The notes beneath the pieces were generated by a model. It had not been told where the DNA came from, searched no databases, and saw only the letters and a list, made by a program, of their open reading frames with translations. A stretch of DNA of 64,000 bases from positions 1 through 64,000 of the forward strand of contig JBKBLR010000012.1 of NCBI GenBank assembly GCA_046296195.1. Reading direction: 5' to 3'. This DNA comes from Amphiplicatus sp046296195. GTDB lineage: Bacteria; Pseudomonadota; Alphaproteobacteria; Caulobacterales; Parvularculaceae. Shown one piece after another: positions 26,187-35,205 of the stretch. The position numbers were made by a program, and so were the translations under genes. Position 1 is the stretch's first letter; each line of letters opens with the position of its first letter.

Positions 26187-26741
26187 TCAGATCACCGCTT
26201 CGAGCGTGCGCTTGTGAAGGACGGGGAACACGTCTTCCGGGCGGTCGACGAAGATGAGGTCGCCGAGGAGCTCGGGCGCGGCAAGGCCCTCATTGACGAT
26301 ATGGGTGAGCAGCGTCCGCAGCGGCTCCCAGAAGCCGTTGATGTTGAGAACGACGATCGGCTTGCGGTGAAGCGCAAGGCGCGCCCAGGAAAGGACCTCG
26401 ATCAGTTCCTCGAGCGTGCCGATGCCGCCCGGCAGCGTCAGCACCGCGTCGGCGTCGTCGAACATGCGGATCTTGCGCTCATGCATCGTCTTCACGATCA
26501 CATGGTCGACGCCTTCAAGGACGCCCTCCATGTCGACGAGGAAGTCCGGAATGATGCCGAAGACCTTGCCGCCGGCGTCGCGCGCCGCACCTGCCGTCGC
26601 GCCCATCAGGCCGAGCTTGCCGCCGCCATAAACGATGCGCCAGTCGCGCTTTGCCGCTTCACGGCCGATGAACTCGGCAGCCTTGAGGAAGGCGGGATCG
26701 TTGCCGGCCCGCGAGCCGCAATAAACACATAAGGATTTCAT
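26187..26741 (-). CDS. LOG family protein (cytokinin riboside 5'-monophosphate phosphoribohydrolase-like)
   Basis: 184-aa Rossmann-fold protein of the TIGR00730 group. N-terminal 'MKSLCVYCGSRAGNDPAF', nucleotide-binding 'IVYGGGKLGLMGATA', and the signature 'LPGGIGTLEELIEVLSWA'. LOG-type members cleave nucleoside 5'-monophosphates to base and ribose phosphate. The ATG at 26741 gives the standard family start; longer upstream in-frame residues are not conserved-looking. Diverges from the LysM gene with a 110-base gap that must hold both promoters. Confidence 0.92.
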   Translation of the reverse strand: MKSLCVYCGSRAGNDPAFLKAAEFIGREAAKRDWRIVYGGGKLGLMGATAGAARDAGGKVFGIIPDFLVDMEGVLEGVDHVIVKTMHERKIRMFDDADAVLTLPGGIGTLEELIEVLSWARLALHRKPIVVLNINGFWEPLRTLLTHIVNEGLAAPELLGDLIFVDRPEDVFPVLHKRTLEAVI

Positions 26742-26851
26742 GGACTTGGGGTTTGTTGGTGCCAACCGCGCCATTGTAGGGCGAAAACCGTCTTGGTAAA
26801 GTTAACTTCCGCCGTCAAGAGCGGCCGCCTGAAGCGAGGGGATCGCCGCCG

Positions 26852-27814
26852 ATGCGTGTCGTCATCATCTTTCTGCTGCTGATCATTCTGGGCTTCATCG
26901 CCTGGAAAGCAGCCGAGCGCTTCAACCTCATCGAACGGGCCCCGCAGGCCGGGGAGGCGCCGCAGGCGCCGGGCGCGCCGGCGCGCGATGAAAAGCCGGC
27001 GGCGGCGCTGCCGAGCTTCGACATCGTGCGCGTCGACCGCTCGGGAGAGGCCGTGATCGCGGGAAGGGCGAGCCCCGGCGCGACGGTCACGGTCTACGCC
27101 AATGACGCGCCGCTCGCGACCGCGACCGCCGGCGCCGACGGGTCTTGGGTGATGACGACGGAAACCCCGCTCGAGGCCGGCGCCGTCGAGCTCTCGCTCG
27201 ACATGCAAACGACCGACGGCGCGGTCATCCGCTCCGATGAAACCATCGTCATTTATGTGCCCGAGCGCGCGGGCGACCGCCCGCTCGTCCTCAAGACGAC
27301 GCCGGGCGGCGCGACGCAGGTGCTGCAGGAACCGCGCGAGGACGGCGTCAGCTTCGGCCCCCTGTCGCTCGACACCATCGACTACGACCAGTCGGGCGCC
27401 GTCATCTTCTCCGGCAAGGCGGAGGCGGGCCGCGTCGTCCAGATCTTCGCCAACGGCCAGTTCGTCGGACAGACGGCGGCCGGCGCCGACGGGCGCTGGC
27501 GGCTGTTCACGCCGATGCCGCCCGGCGTCTATACGCTGCAGATCATCCAGCTCGACGAAAACGGCAAGCCGACCTATGCGATCGAGCTGCCATTCGAGCG
27601 CGCGAACCTCGACGATATCGAACTGAAGGACGGCAAGGTGATCGTGCAGCCCGGCAACAGCCTGTGGCGTATCGCCCGGCGCATCTACGGCAAGGGCGTT
27701 CAGTATACGATCATCTATGAGGCGAACGCCGACCAGATCCGCGACCCGGATCTGATTTATCCCGGTCAGATCTTCGAAATTCCGGAGGCGGAAGAGCAAA
27801 ACGCGCCGGGCTGA
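26852..27814 (+). CDS. LysM domain envelope protein
   Basis: 320 aa. One N-terminal membrane helix (3-20), a Pro/Ala-rich linker, then two Ig-like/bacterial beta-sandwich repeats around 'GEAVIAGRASPGATVTVYAN' and 'GAVIFSGKAEAGRVVQIFAN', and a C-terminal LysM domain (about 265-315) with 'VQPGNSLWRIARRIYG' and 'DPDLIYPGQIFEIP'. It is expected to sit in the periplasm, anchored to the inner membrane and bound to peptidoglycan. The two internal repeats are clearly related to each other ('ADGSWVM' versus 'ADGRWRL'). Function unknown. Confidence 0.87.
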   Translation: MRVVIIFLLLIILGFIAWKAAERFNLIERAPQAGEAPQAPGAPARDEKPAAALPSFDIVRVDRSGEAVIAGRASPGATVTVYANDAPLATATAGADGSWVMTTETPLEAGAVELSLDMQTTDGAVIRSDETIVIYVPERAGDRPLVLKTTPGGATQVLQEPREDGVSFGPLSLDTIDYDQSGAVIFSGKAEAGRVVQIFANGQFVGQTAAGADGRWRLFTPMPPGVYTLQIIQLDENGKPTYAIELPFERANLDDIELKDGKVIVQPGNSLWRIARRIYGKGVQYTIIYEANADQIRDPDLIYPGQIFEIPEAEEQNAPG

Positions 27815-28124
27815 GCGCCGGCGACTTGTTCTACGTGCTTTCAGTGATGGAAACCGGTCGCTGAAAGGCGTCCTCGCTTCGCTGCGGGCGCGCGCTCGCG
27901 CTTGCGAGGTTGCGATGAGTCAAGGTCATCGCAACCTGGTATTCGTCGGCGCTGCGCGTTCGCTCGCCGATTTCAATGGCGGCGAGCGGACGGCTCCGGG
28001 CGTAAGCAGACCGCGCGTTCACCAGCGCGCCGCGCCTTGGTCGGCGACCAAGGCGCTCGATCAAGTTTTTGATCGACTCGGCGTTTTCGCCTGATGGCGC
28101 ACGGGCGTTCGGGCGAAGCCGTCT
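27815..28124. other. hairpin-rich convergent gap between LysM gene and gyrB
   Basis: 310 bases with no gene. In order it holds the 105-bp two-hairpin repeat (27838-27942), an 8-bp stem (27961-27968 with 27981-27988), an 11-bp perfect stem with a 3-base loop (28032-28042 with 28046-28056, GCGCCTTGGTC/GACCAAGGCGC), and a 7-bp stem (28058-28064 with 28069-28075). The last two could end gyrB transcription, though no strong T-run follows on the minus strand. Confidence 0.6.
27838..27942. repeat. 105-bp two-hairpin dispersed repeat, copy 1
   Basis: Ungapped match to 51184-51288, about 88 of 105 bases identical by eye. Hairpin 1 (27838-27867) has 13-base arms starting CTTTCAG and ending CTGAAAG, with two wobble pairs and one mismatch. 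Hairpin 2 (27908-27936) has 11-bp perfect arms, GGTTGCGATGA and TCATCGCAACC, around loop GTCAAGG. Between them lies GCTTCGCTGCG. Both copies lie in gaps between convergent genes. Confidence 0.8.
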
Positions 28125-30548
28125 CTAAACATCGAGCGCCGCAGTCAGGGCGTTTTCCTGGATGAATTCGCGGCGCGGTTCGACGATCTCGCCCATGAGC
28201 TTTGAGAAAATATCGTCGGCGGCGTCGGCTTCCTTCACCTTCACCTGGAGGAGCGTGCGCGCCGCAGGGTCGAGCGTCGTCTCCCACAGCTGGTCGGGGT
28301 TCATTTCGCCAAGGCCCTTGTAGCGCTGGATCGACACGCCCTTCTCGCCCGCCGCGCGCGCGGCGCGCAGGAGCGAGTTCGGCCCTGTGACGGTCTGGCG
28401 CTGGTCCTTCTTCACCCAGGTCGCGGGCCTGTCGAAAATCTCCGCAAGATCGTTCATCAACTCCTGCGTCCGGCGCGCATCGCCCGACACGAGGAGATCG
28501 CGCGAGAGCGTATGGCGCTCGGAAACGCCCCGCAATTCGCGCTCGAAGACATAGCCGCCCTCGCCGTCGGGGCGGCCCTTCCAGCCGCGTTCGAACTCGT
28601 CGGCGATGAGATCGAGGCGCGCGGCGACCTTTCCGGCCAGCGCCTCGGCGGCGGCGCGGTCGGCGGGCGCTTCGGCAAGGGCCCGGGCGAGCGCGGCCTG
28701 CACGATGATGTCGCGCGAGAAGCGCGGCGGGAACTCCTCAATCGCCTCGCGCGCGCGGCGGGCGCGCGCGATGATGTCAGCGAGATCGGCGCCGGCGACG
28801 ACCTCGCCGCCTGCGAGATGGAGCTGCGCCTCCGCGGCGCCTTCCGTATAAAGATAATCCTCAAGGCCGCGGTCGTCGAGGACATATTGCTCCGACTTGC
28901 CGCGCGCGATTTTGTATAGCGGCGGCTGGGCGATATAGAGGCAGCCGCGATTGATGATCTCCGGCATCTGACGGAAGAAGAACGTCAGGAGCAGCGTGCG
29001 TATATGCGCGCCATCGACGTCGGCGTCCGTCATGATGACGATCTTGTGATAGCGGAGCTTGTCGGCGTTGAAATCGTCGCGCCCGACGCCCGTTCCGAGC
29101 GCGGTGATGAGCGTGCCGATCTCCTGGCTCGACAACATCCTGTCGAAACGCGCGCGTTCGACATTGAGGATCTTGCCGCGCAAGGGGAGTACGGCCTGGT
29201 TCTCGCGGTTGCGCGCCTGTTTGGCGCTGCCGCCGGCCGAGTCGCCCTCGACGATGAAAAGCTCAGACTTCGCCGGATCGCGTTCCTGGCAGTCGGCGAG
29301 CTTGCCGGGGAGCGAGGAAATGTCGAGCGCGGATTTCCGCCGCGTCAGCTCGCGGGCTTTCCGCGCCGCCTCGCGGGCCATCGCCGCCTCGACGATCTTG
29401 CCGACGACTTTGCGCGCTTCGCCGGGATTTTCCTCAAACCATTCGCCGAGCTTTTCAGCGACGACGCCCTCGACGACGGGCCGCACCTCGGAGGAGACGA
29501 GCTTGTCCTTCGTCTGCGAGGAGAATTTGGGGTCAGGGACCTTCACCGACAGGACGCAGGTGAGGCCTTCGCGCGCATCATCGCCGGTCAGAGCGATCTT
29601 TTCCTTTTTCGCGATCCCCGATTCGGCGGCGTATTTATTGATGATGCGGGTCAGCGCCGCGCGATAGCCCTGAAGATGCGTGCCGCCGTCGCGCTGCGGA
29701 ATGTTATTGGTGAAGCAGAGAACCTTCTCGTGGTAGCTGTCGTTCCACCACATCGCGACATCGACCGTGACGCCGTCGCGTTCGACCGTGAAGGCGATCG
29801 GCGCGTCGATCAGCGGCGTCTTCGACTTGTCGAGATAGCGCGCAAAAGCGACGAGACCGCCCTCGTAATGAAGATGCTCCTCGCGGGTTTCGACATGGCG
29901 GGCGTCCTTGAGGCGGATCGACACGCCGGAATTGAGGAAGGCGAGCTCGCGCAAGCGATGCTCGAGCGTGTCGAAGTCGAACTCGGTCTTCGTGAAGATC
30001 GCTGGCGAAGGCAGGAACGTCACCTCTGTGCCCTTGCCGTCGGTGTCGCCGACGACCTTCAGCGGCGCCTCCGGCACGCCCATGCGAAAGCGCATGTGGT
30101 GTTCCTTGCCGCCGCGCTTGATCCTGAGGTCGAGCCACTCCGACAGTGCGTTGACGACGGAGACGCCGACGCCGTGCAGACCCCCCGACACCTTGTAGGA
30201 ATTCTGGTCGAATTTCCCGCCCGCATGCAGCTGCGTCATGATGACTTCCGCCGCCGAGACGCCCTCCGTCGGGTGAATGTCTGTCGGAATGCCGCGGCCG
30301 TTGTCTGCGATGGTCGCCGAGCCGTCCTCGTTCAGGATGACGCGGATGTCGTCGCAATAGCCGGCCAGCGCCTCGTCGATGGCGTTGTCGACGACCTCGT
30401 AGACCATGTGGTGAAGCCCCGAGCCGTCGTCGGTGTCGCCGATATACATGCCCGGCCGTTTCCGGACGGCGTCGAGGCCTTTGAGGACCTTGATCGCGTC
30501 GGCGCCATAGCTCTCGCCATTGTCTTTTTTCGCGGCGGGTGTCGCCAT
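28125..30548 (-). CDS. gyrB: DNA gyrase subunit B
   Basis: 807-aa ATPase subunit of gyrase, about the length of E. coli GyrB and with the same type of insert in the C-terminal half. GHKL ATP site: 'VVDNAIDEALAGYCD', 'NGRGIPTDIHP' and 'GGLHGVGVSVVNALS'. Toprim: 'EGDSAGGSAKQARNR' and 'DADVDGAHIRTLLLTFF'. C-terminus 'YKGLGEMNPDQLWETT'. The start is the ATG at 30548 ('MATPAAKKDNGESYGADAI'); longer frames upstream run into recF. Last gene of the dnaA-dnaN-recF-gyrB run. Confidence 0.98.
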   Translation of the reverse strand: MATPAAKKDNGESYGADAIKVLKGLDAVRKRPGMYIGDTDDGSGLHHMVYEVVDNAIDEALAGYCDDIRVILNEDGSATIADNGRGIPTDIHPTEGVSAAEVIMTQLHAGGKFDQNSYKVSGGLHGVGVSVVNALSEWLDLRIKRGGKEHHMRFRMGVPEAPLKVVGDTDGKGTEVTFLPSPAIFTKTEFDFDTLEHRLRELAFLNSGVSIRLKDARHVETREEHLHYEGGLVAFARYLDKSKTPLIDAPIAFTVERDGVTVDVAMWWNDSYHEKVLCFTNNIPQRDGGTHLQGYRAALTRIINKYAAESGIAKKEKIALTGDDAREGLTCVLSVKVPDPKFSSQTKDKLVSSEVRPVVEGVVAEKLGEWFEENPGEARKVVGKIVEAAMAREAARKARELTRRKSALDISSLPGKLADCQERDPAKSELFIVEGDSAGGSAKQARNRENQAVLPLRGKILNVERARFDRMLSSQEIGTLITALGTGVGRDDFNADKLRYHKIVIMTDADVDGAHIRTLLLTFFFRQMPEIINRGCLYIAQPPLYKIARGKSEQYVLDDRGLEDYLYTEGAAEAQLHLAGGEVVAGADLADIIARARRAREAIEEFPPRFSRDIIVQAALARALAEAPADRAAAEALAGKVAARLDLIADEFERGWKGRPDGEGGYVFERELRGVSERHTLSRDLLVSGDARRTQELMNDLAEIFDRPATWVKKDQRQTVTGPNSLLRAARAAGEKGVSIQRYKGLGEMNPDQLWETTLDPAARTLLQVKVKEADAADDIFSKLMGEIVEPRREFIQENALTAALDV

Positions 30549-30568
30549 TTTATTCGTATCCTGACAAA

Positions 30569-31738
30569 TTAGAATTCGCGTATCCGGCCGTCCGCGACGG
30601 CGAAGGCCTGCGCCCGGGCGCCCCAGGCGGAAAAGAGCTCGGGCTCCGTGCCGGTCATCATGCACTGGACGCCGAGCGCGCTGAGAATGTCAAAAAGCGC
30701 GGCGCGGCGCTCTTGATCGAGGTGGGCGGCGATCTCGTCGAGCAGGAGGAGCAGCGGCGGCCCGCCGGCGCGCAGGCCGAGCGCGCGCGCATTGGCGAGC
30801 ACGAGGCCGATGAGCAGGGCCTTCTGTTCGCCGGTCGAGCACGCGCGCGCGGGCATGGCCTTGTCGCGATGGGTGACGAGAAGGTCGCTGCGATGGGGCC
30901 CCTTGAGCGCGCGCCCCGCCGCAGCGTCGGCGGCGCGGCACGCCTTCAGCGTCGCGGCGAAGTCATCCTCGACATCGGCCGCCGGCGCATAGGCGAGCGC
31001 CGTTTCCAGCTCGCCCTCGAGCGCGAGGTCGGCGGCGGGAAAAGGTCCTTCGGCGATCGCGGCGGCGCAGAGCGCGCTCGCCATGTCGCGCCGCGCGCTG
31101 GCCACGGCGACCCCCGCCTCCGCCATCTGCATTTCGAGCGCGGCGAGCCAGCGGTCGTCGCGGCAGCCGTCGTCGAGAAGGCGCTGGCGCTGGCGCATTG
31201 CGGTTTCATAATCGCCGGCGGCCCGCGCATGGGCGGGATCATGCGTCAGCGTCATGCGGTCGATGAAACGCCGCCTTTCGCTCGCGCCCTCCATGAAGAG
31301 CCGGTCCTGCGCCGGCGTCAGCCACATCAGCCGCAGAAAGTCGGCGAGCGCGCCGGGCCCGGACGCGCCGGCCCCGTCGATGCGCACGATGCGCCGGGTC
31401 TCATCCCCGGCCGGCGCGCCGACGCCGAGAACGCGATCGCCCGCATCGTCCGAAAGGCGCGCCGAGACGGCCCAGCCGCCGGGCCCGCCCCGGCGGGCGA
31501 GTTCCTCGATCCGCGCGCCCCTGAGGCCGCGGCCCGGTCCCAGCATCGAGATCGCCTCAAGGACGTTCGTCTTGCCGGCGCCGTTCGGCCCCGACAGCGT
31601 CGCCGGACGCCCGTCGAGCAGGAGATCGAGCCGCTCATAGGATCGGAAATCGGAAAGCGTGAGCCGCGTCAGGCGCGTGCGCGCGCCCGGCGCCGCCGGG
31701 GCTTCTGGCTCAACGATGCGCAACGTCGCTTCACGCAC
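30569..31738 (-). CDS. recF: DNA replication and repair protein RecF
   Basis: 389-aa SMC-like ATPase that loads RecA at single-strand gaps with RecO and RecR. 'LTLSDFRSYERLDLLLDG' start, Walker A 'GPNGAGKTNVLEAISML', signature region 'CSTGEQKALLIGLVLANA' and Walker B 'LLLLLDEIAAHLD'. GTG start at 31738, eighteen bases after dnaN, and twenty bases before gyrB, so it is co-transcribed with both. The first ~18 residues (Ala/Pro-rich) are longer than usual, so a later start is conceivable. Confidence 0.94.
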   Translation of the reverse strand: MREATLRIVEPEAPAAPGARTRLTRLTLSDFRSYERLDLLLDGRPATLSGPNGAGKTNVLEAISMLGPGRGLRGARIEELARRGGPGGWAVSARLSDDAGDRVLGVGAPAGDETRRIVRIDGAGASGPGALADFLRLMWLTPAQDRLFMEGASERRRFIDRMTLTHDPAHARAAGDYETAMRQRQRLLDDGCRDDRWLAALEMQMAEAGVAVASARRDMASALCAAAIAEGPFPAADLALEGELETALAYAPAADVEDDFAATLKACRAADAAAGRALKGPHRSDLLVTHRDKAMPARACSTGEQKALLIGLVLANARALGLRAGGPPLLLLLDEIAAHLDQERRAALFDILSALGVQCMMTGTEPELFSAWGARAQAFAVADGRIREF

Positions 31739-31756
31739 GTTCGTTCAAGGCTCCCC

Positions 31757-32875
31757 TCAGACCCGGAGCGGCATCAGCACATAAAGGGCGCGCGGATCTT
31801 CCTCATCGAGCGCGATCGAGGGGCTCGATGGGTCGGAGAGCCGGAAGGTCACCGTCGCGCCGTCGATCTGACCGGCGATGTCGAGCAGATAGCGGGCGTT
31901 GAACCCGATCTCGATCGGCTCGCCATTGTAATCGACCGACAATTCTTCAAGCGCGCTGCCGGCTTCCGGGTTGTTGACCGTGAGGCGGAGCCGGTCGGTG
32001 TCGATCGCCATTTTGATCGAGCGCGTGCGGTCGGCGGAAATGGTGGCGACGCGATCGACCGCCTGCGCGAAGTCCTTGGTGTCGGCGCGCATCACGCCTG
32101 GATTGTTCTTCGGAATGACGCGCTCATAGTCGGGGAACGTGCCGTCGATCAGCTTCGAGGTCAGCCGCCCGGCGCCGAAGCCGAAGCGGATCTTCGTGTC
32201 GGAGACGGCGATCTCGACCGTTTCATCCGCGTCGGCGAGCAGGCGGCCGAGCTCGGCGACCGCTTTTCTCGGCACGATGACGCCGGGCATCTTGTCAGCG
32301 CCGGCGGGCAGGGGCGCATCGAGCCGCGCTAGGCGGTGGCCGTCGGTCGCAGCGGCGCGCAATAGCTGCTTCGCCCCGTCGACGAAGGCGTGCAGATAAA
32401 CGCCGTTGAGATAATAACGGGTCTCCTCTTGCGACATCGCAAAGCGCGTCTTGTCGAAGAGGCGCTGGAGATCGGCCGTCGGCATCGAGAACCGCACGCC
32501 GAGATCGGTCGCGGCGAGCGTCGGGAAATCCTGTTCTGGCAGCACGGCGAGCGAGAACTGCGAGCGCCCCGCAGACACCTGGAGACGGGCCTCGTCCTGC
32601 AAGAGATCGAGGCGCACCTGCGCGCCCTCGGGAAGCCGGCGGACGATCTCGTAAAGCGTCAGCGCGGAGACCGTCGTCGATCCCTTGCGCGCGACGTCGG
32701 CCGGCGCCTGCTCGGAAATCTCGATATCAAGATCGGTTGCGGTCAACGTCAGCGACCCGCCTTCCGCCTGGAGAAGCACATTGGCGAGGATGGGGATCGT
32801 GTTGCGCCGCTCGACGACGCTTTGCACATGCCCGAGCGCCTTGACGAGGGCGGACCGTTCGATGGTGACCTTCAT
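31757..32875 (-). CDS. dnaN: DNA polymerase III beta subunit (sliding clamp)
   Basis: 372 aa, three repeats of the clamp fold. N-terminal 'MKVTIERSALVKALGHVQSV', middle 'LFDKTRFAMSQEETRYYLNG' and C-terminal 'FNARYLLDIAGQIDG', with the 'YVLMPLRV' ending typical of DnaN. Tethers polymerases to DNA. ATG start with a 221-base gap to dnaA, which holds a small GGGCGG/CCGCCC hairpin (32975-32980 with 32986-32991) and a GTTTTATA stretch that may mark its own promoter. Confidence 0.97.
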   Translation of the reverse strand: MKVTIERSALVKALGHVQSVVERRNTIPILANVLLQAEGGSLTLTATDLDIEISEQAPADVARKGSTTVSALTLYEIVRRLPEGAQVRLDLLQDEARLQVSAGRSQFSLAVLPEQDFPTLAATDLGVRFSMPTADLQRLFDKTRFAMSQEETRYYLNGVYLHAFVDGAKQLLRAAATDGHRLARLDAPLPAGADKMPGVIVPRKAVAELGRLLADADETVEIAVSDTKIRFGFGAGRLTSKLIDGTFPDYERVIPKNNPGVMRADTKDFAQAVDRVATISADRTRSIKMAIDTDRLRLTVNNPEAGSALEELSVDYNGEPIEIGFNARYLLDIAGQIDGATVTFRLSDPSSPSIALDEEDPRALYVLMPLRV

Positions 32876-33097
32876 GCGTTTCGTGCTCTTCTCGCGTGGC
32901 GTCGGCGGGGCCGCCCGCGCCGCCGGAAGGGGTCGCGAAAAGCCGCCGCCGCATAAAAGGAACGGGCACCGCGCGGGCGGTTTTTCCGCCCCCGATCCGC
33001 CCGCAGAATCAATCTGTTTTATACCCCCAAACCGGCCCCGAAAGCCAGCGCGCAGGCCCCGCGCAAGAGCCTTGCTCGCCGCCCGTTTTCAGGCCGG

Positions 33098-34576
33098 TCA
33101 GCCCTTCGGCCCGGAGGGGCCGTCGATCACCGGGTCAGCGCCGATTTCGGCGCGGATGCGCTGCACGGCGGCCGCAAATTGCCGGTCGCGGACGATCAGC
33201 GCTCCGGCGCGATCCATCGAACTCATCGCCGTCGTATGGTCGCGCCCGAGCGTGCGCCCGATGCGCGGATAGCTCTCCGACAGAGAGGTGCGCGCCACGT
33301 AGACGAAGGCATGGCGCGCGCGCACGATCCGCTGCGGCTGAGCCTTGCCCTTGATCTCCTCCATCGAGATGCCGAACGCCGCCGCCGCGGCGGCGAGCGT
33401 CTCGTCAAGCGTCGCCGTCCGCTTGCGCTCGCCGAGCCGGCTCTTCAGCGCCGCGAGCGCTTCCGCCGGGCCGACGACCACGGGCTGGTCGCGGAAGACG
33501 AGCGCAAGCTGCTTGAAGGCCCCGATGCACTCGCGCATCGAAGATGAAAAGAGGCGGGCGACGAGGTCGATCGCCTCGTCAGTCACCGTGCAGCGAAGAT
33601 CGGCCGCTTCGCGGTGCTTGCGCAGCACCGCCCGGCGCAGCGCCTCCCCGCCCGTCTCGACGCCGACGGCGAGACCCTCGGCGAGGCGGTCCGCAAGACG
33701 GCCGAGCACCTGTTCCTTCTCAAGCCCCGACGGCGCATGCTCGCCAGCGACGATCACCTGCCGGCCGGCGCTTTTCAGCGCCGTCAACAAATTGACGAGT
33801 TCGCGCATCGTCTGCGACTTGCCGCCGAGAAGATGAACGTCGTCGATCAGGACGAGGTCGTTGGCGAGCATGTCACGCTGGAGCGAGAGCGTCGAATTCG
33901 ACATCAGCGCGCTGACGCAGCCGTTCTGCACGTTGTTATGAGTGAGATAGAGGCAGCGGCCTTCCCTGTGGCGCTGCAGCCATTCGTTTCCCGCCGCCTG
34001 CAACAGGTGCGATTTGCCGACCCCCGGCGCGCCATGAATGTAAAGCAGGTCGCGCGGCGCGCGCGCATCGAAAATCTGCCGGACCGCCTGCACGGCGATC
34101 TCGTTCGTTGCATCGACGGCGAACGCCTCGAACGTCATCCGGGGATCAAGGCGCGTCGCGATCTCGTCGATTATCGGCGGCGCGAACTCTTTGAGCGCCT
34201 TTGTTTCCGGGGCTTTGGGCGGCGCCTTGTCGAAGCCGCCCTTGATGACGCCAAGCGCTTTTGCGCCGGCCGCGGGCGCAAGCGCCGCAACACGCGCAGA
34301 GCTCTGCTGAAGCGCGGCCCGCTTCTTAACGAGAAGGCGCTTGATCGGATAAAGATTCTCGCTCCAGAGCTGAATGAGCGTCGGCTTGAACTGCTGGTCG
34401 ATGCGGTCGCGTCTGAGGTCGGATTCCGTCGACAGCACGACGGATTCCTCCGCGGCGTCGTCGATCATCAGATCGGAGAACCACGTCCTGAACGTCGCCT
34501 CGCCGAAATTACGGCGCAGTGTCTCGCGGAAAAGCGAAAGCCTGTCTCCCGCCTCGATGGCGTTTACGGTCTTCAT
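33098..34576 (-). CDS. dnaA: chromosomal replication initiator DnaA
   Basis: 492-aa AAA+ initiator. Domain I at the N-terminus ('FRTWFSDLMIDDAAEESVVL'), a linker, domain III with Walker A 'HGAPGVGKSHLLQAAG' and Walker B 'LVLIDDVHLLGG', and domain IV ending with the DNA-binding signature 'RIGRTLGRDHTTAMSS'. The ATG at 34576 ('MKTVNAIEAGDRLSLFRE') is the natural start; a TTG five codons earlier is the only near alternative. Promoter and possibly origin elements lie upstream in the 629-base gap to rpsT. Confidence 0.97.
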   Translation of the reverse strand: MKTVNAIEAGDRLSLFRETLRRNFGEATFRTWFSDLMIDDAAEESVVLSTESDLRRDRIDQQFKPTLIQLWSENLYPIKRLLVKKRAALQQSSARVAALAPAAGAKALGVIKGGFDKAPPKAPETKALKEFAPPIIDEIATRLDPRMTFEAFAVDATNEIAVQAVRQIFDARAPRDLLYIHGAPGVGKSHLLQAAGNEWLQRHREGRCLYLTHNNVQNGCVSALMSNSTLSLQRDMLANDLVLIDDVHLLGGKSQTMRELVNLLTALKSAGRQVIVAGEHAPSGLEKEQVLGRLADRLAEGLAVGVETGGEALRRAVLRKHREAADLRCTVTDEAIDLVARLFSSSMRECIGAFKQLALVFRDQPVVVGPAEALAALKSRLGERKRTATLDETLAAAAAAFGISMEEIKGKAQPQRIVRARHAFVYVARTSLSESYPRIGRTLGRDHTTAMSSMDRAGALIVRDRQFAAAVQRIRAEIGADPVIDGPSGPKG

Positions 34577-34989
34577 TGATTTTGGCCCCAAGATCTTTTT
34601 GGTCGTTCAAGGTCGCGAACGGCGGTGACGCCGTCCGTCGCGGAACACGGCGCCGCCGGAAACGGGGCGGCGACGTCGCACTATGTCATGAAGAATGGGT
34701 CTCGGCCGGCCGGATCAGGAAAGGGGACTTCGAGATGAGAACGCCGAACGCTTTACACCCAAGTGAAGCATCAGTCCGTTTCATCGTTTCGCCCCTTTCG
34801 TCCGCCGCCGTTCGGCGTCTTTTCCCGACGCCCCGCCGATCCGGCGGGGATCCGACCAATTCATCTGTCACACGGAACGCAACCGAATGCTGGAACGAGT
34901 ATTCATCCGTGTGCTGTTTATCTATTTTCCGATGATGCTGCGCGGGGATGTTTTTGTAAAGCGTCTCTTTCGTAATTCGCACAATTTTT

Positions 34990-35119
34990 TGGCGTGCGCC
35001 GTAATTGACTTTTCGCGTCGCGCGTCAAAACAATCGCTTAGCGTTTATAGAGGCGAATACGGTGGAAAACTACCGTGAGGCGCATTCGCCGCGTCACGCA
35101 TGGCGTGCGCATGAATTGA
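34990..35119. repeat. 19-base direct repeat pair upstream of dnaA
   Basis: Units 34990-35008 and 35101-35119 share TGGCGTGCGC, differ at three bases, then share AATTGA. They lie 111 bases apart in the same orientation, on either side of the nested inverted repeat. Probably paired protein-binding sites. Confidence 0.55.
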
Positions 35120-35144
35120 GAGAATGTAACAACGCGCGCAGCCG

Positions 35145-35179
35145 ACAAAAAACCCCGCGACCATCGTCGTCGCGGGGTT
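35145..35179 (-). terminator. intrinsic terminator of rpsT
   Basis: Perfect stem with arms 35151-35161 (AACCCCGCGAC) and 35169-35179, loop seven bases. On the minus strand it is followed directly by a T-run (complement of the A's before and at 35151). It lies 27 bases after the rpsT stop. Confidence 0.85.
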
Positions 35180-35205
35180 CGGAAAATCGTTTGAACGTTT
35201 GACGT

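Larger units (their letters stand above)
34577..35205. promoter_or_regulatory. dnaA-rpsT intergenic region: dnaA promoter, possible replication origin
   Basis: 629 bases without a gene, visibly richer in A/T than its surroundings (especially 34900-35050). It contains a 19-base imperfect direct repeat (34990-35008 and 35101-35119), a nested inverted repeat (GGCGAAT 35052-35058 with ATTCGCC 35084-35090, inside it ACGGT/ACCGT), and one weak DnaA-box-like site, GGTGGAAAA at 35061-35069, 7 of 9 to the reverse complement of TTATCCACA. No consensus DnaA box was found. In several alphaproteobacteria the origin lies elsewhere (near hemE), so the origin call is tentative. Confidence 0.4.

Noticed and set aside
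29004..30572. 522-codon + strand open frame over gyrB
   Set aside because: Antisense to gyrB with shadow composition.
30539..32332. 597-codon + strand open frame over recF and dnaN
   Set aside because: Lies antisense to two certain genes, arginine-rich, no domain.
34900..34930. Consensus DnaA box in the AT-richer part of the dnaA-rpsT gap
   Set aside because: The best string, TTATCTATT, matches only six of nine positions of TTATCCACA.
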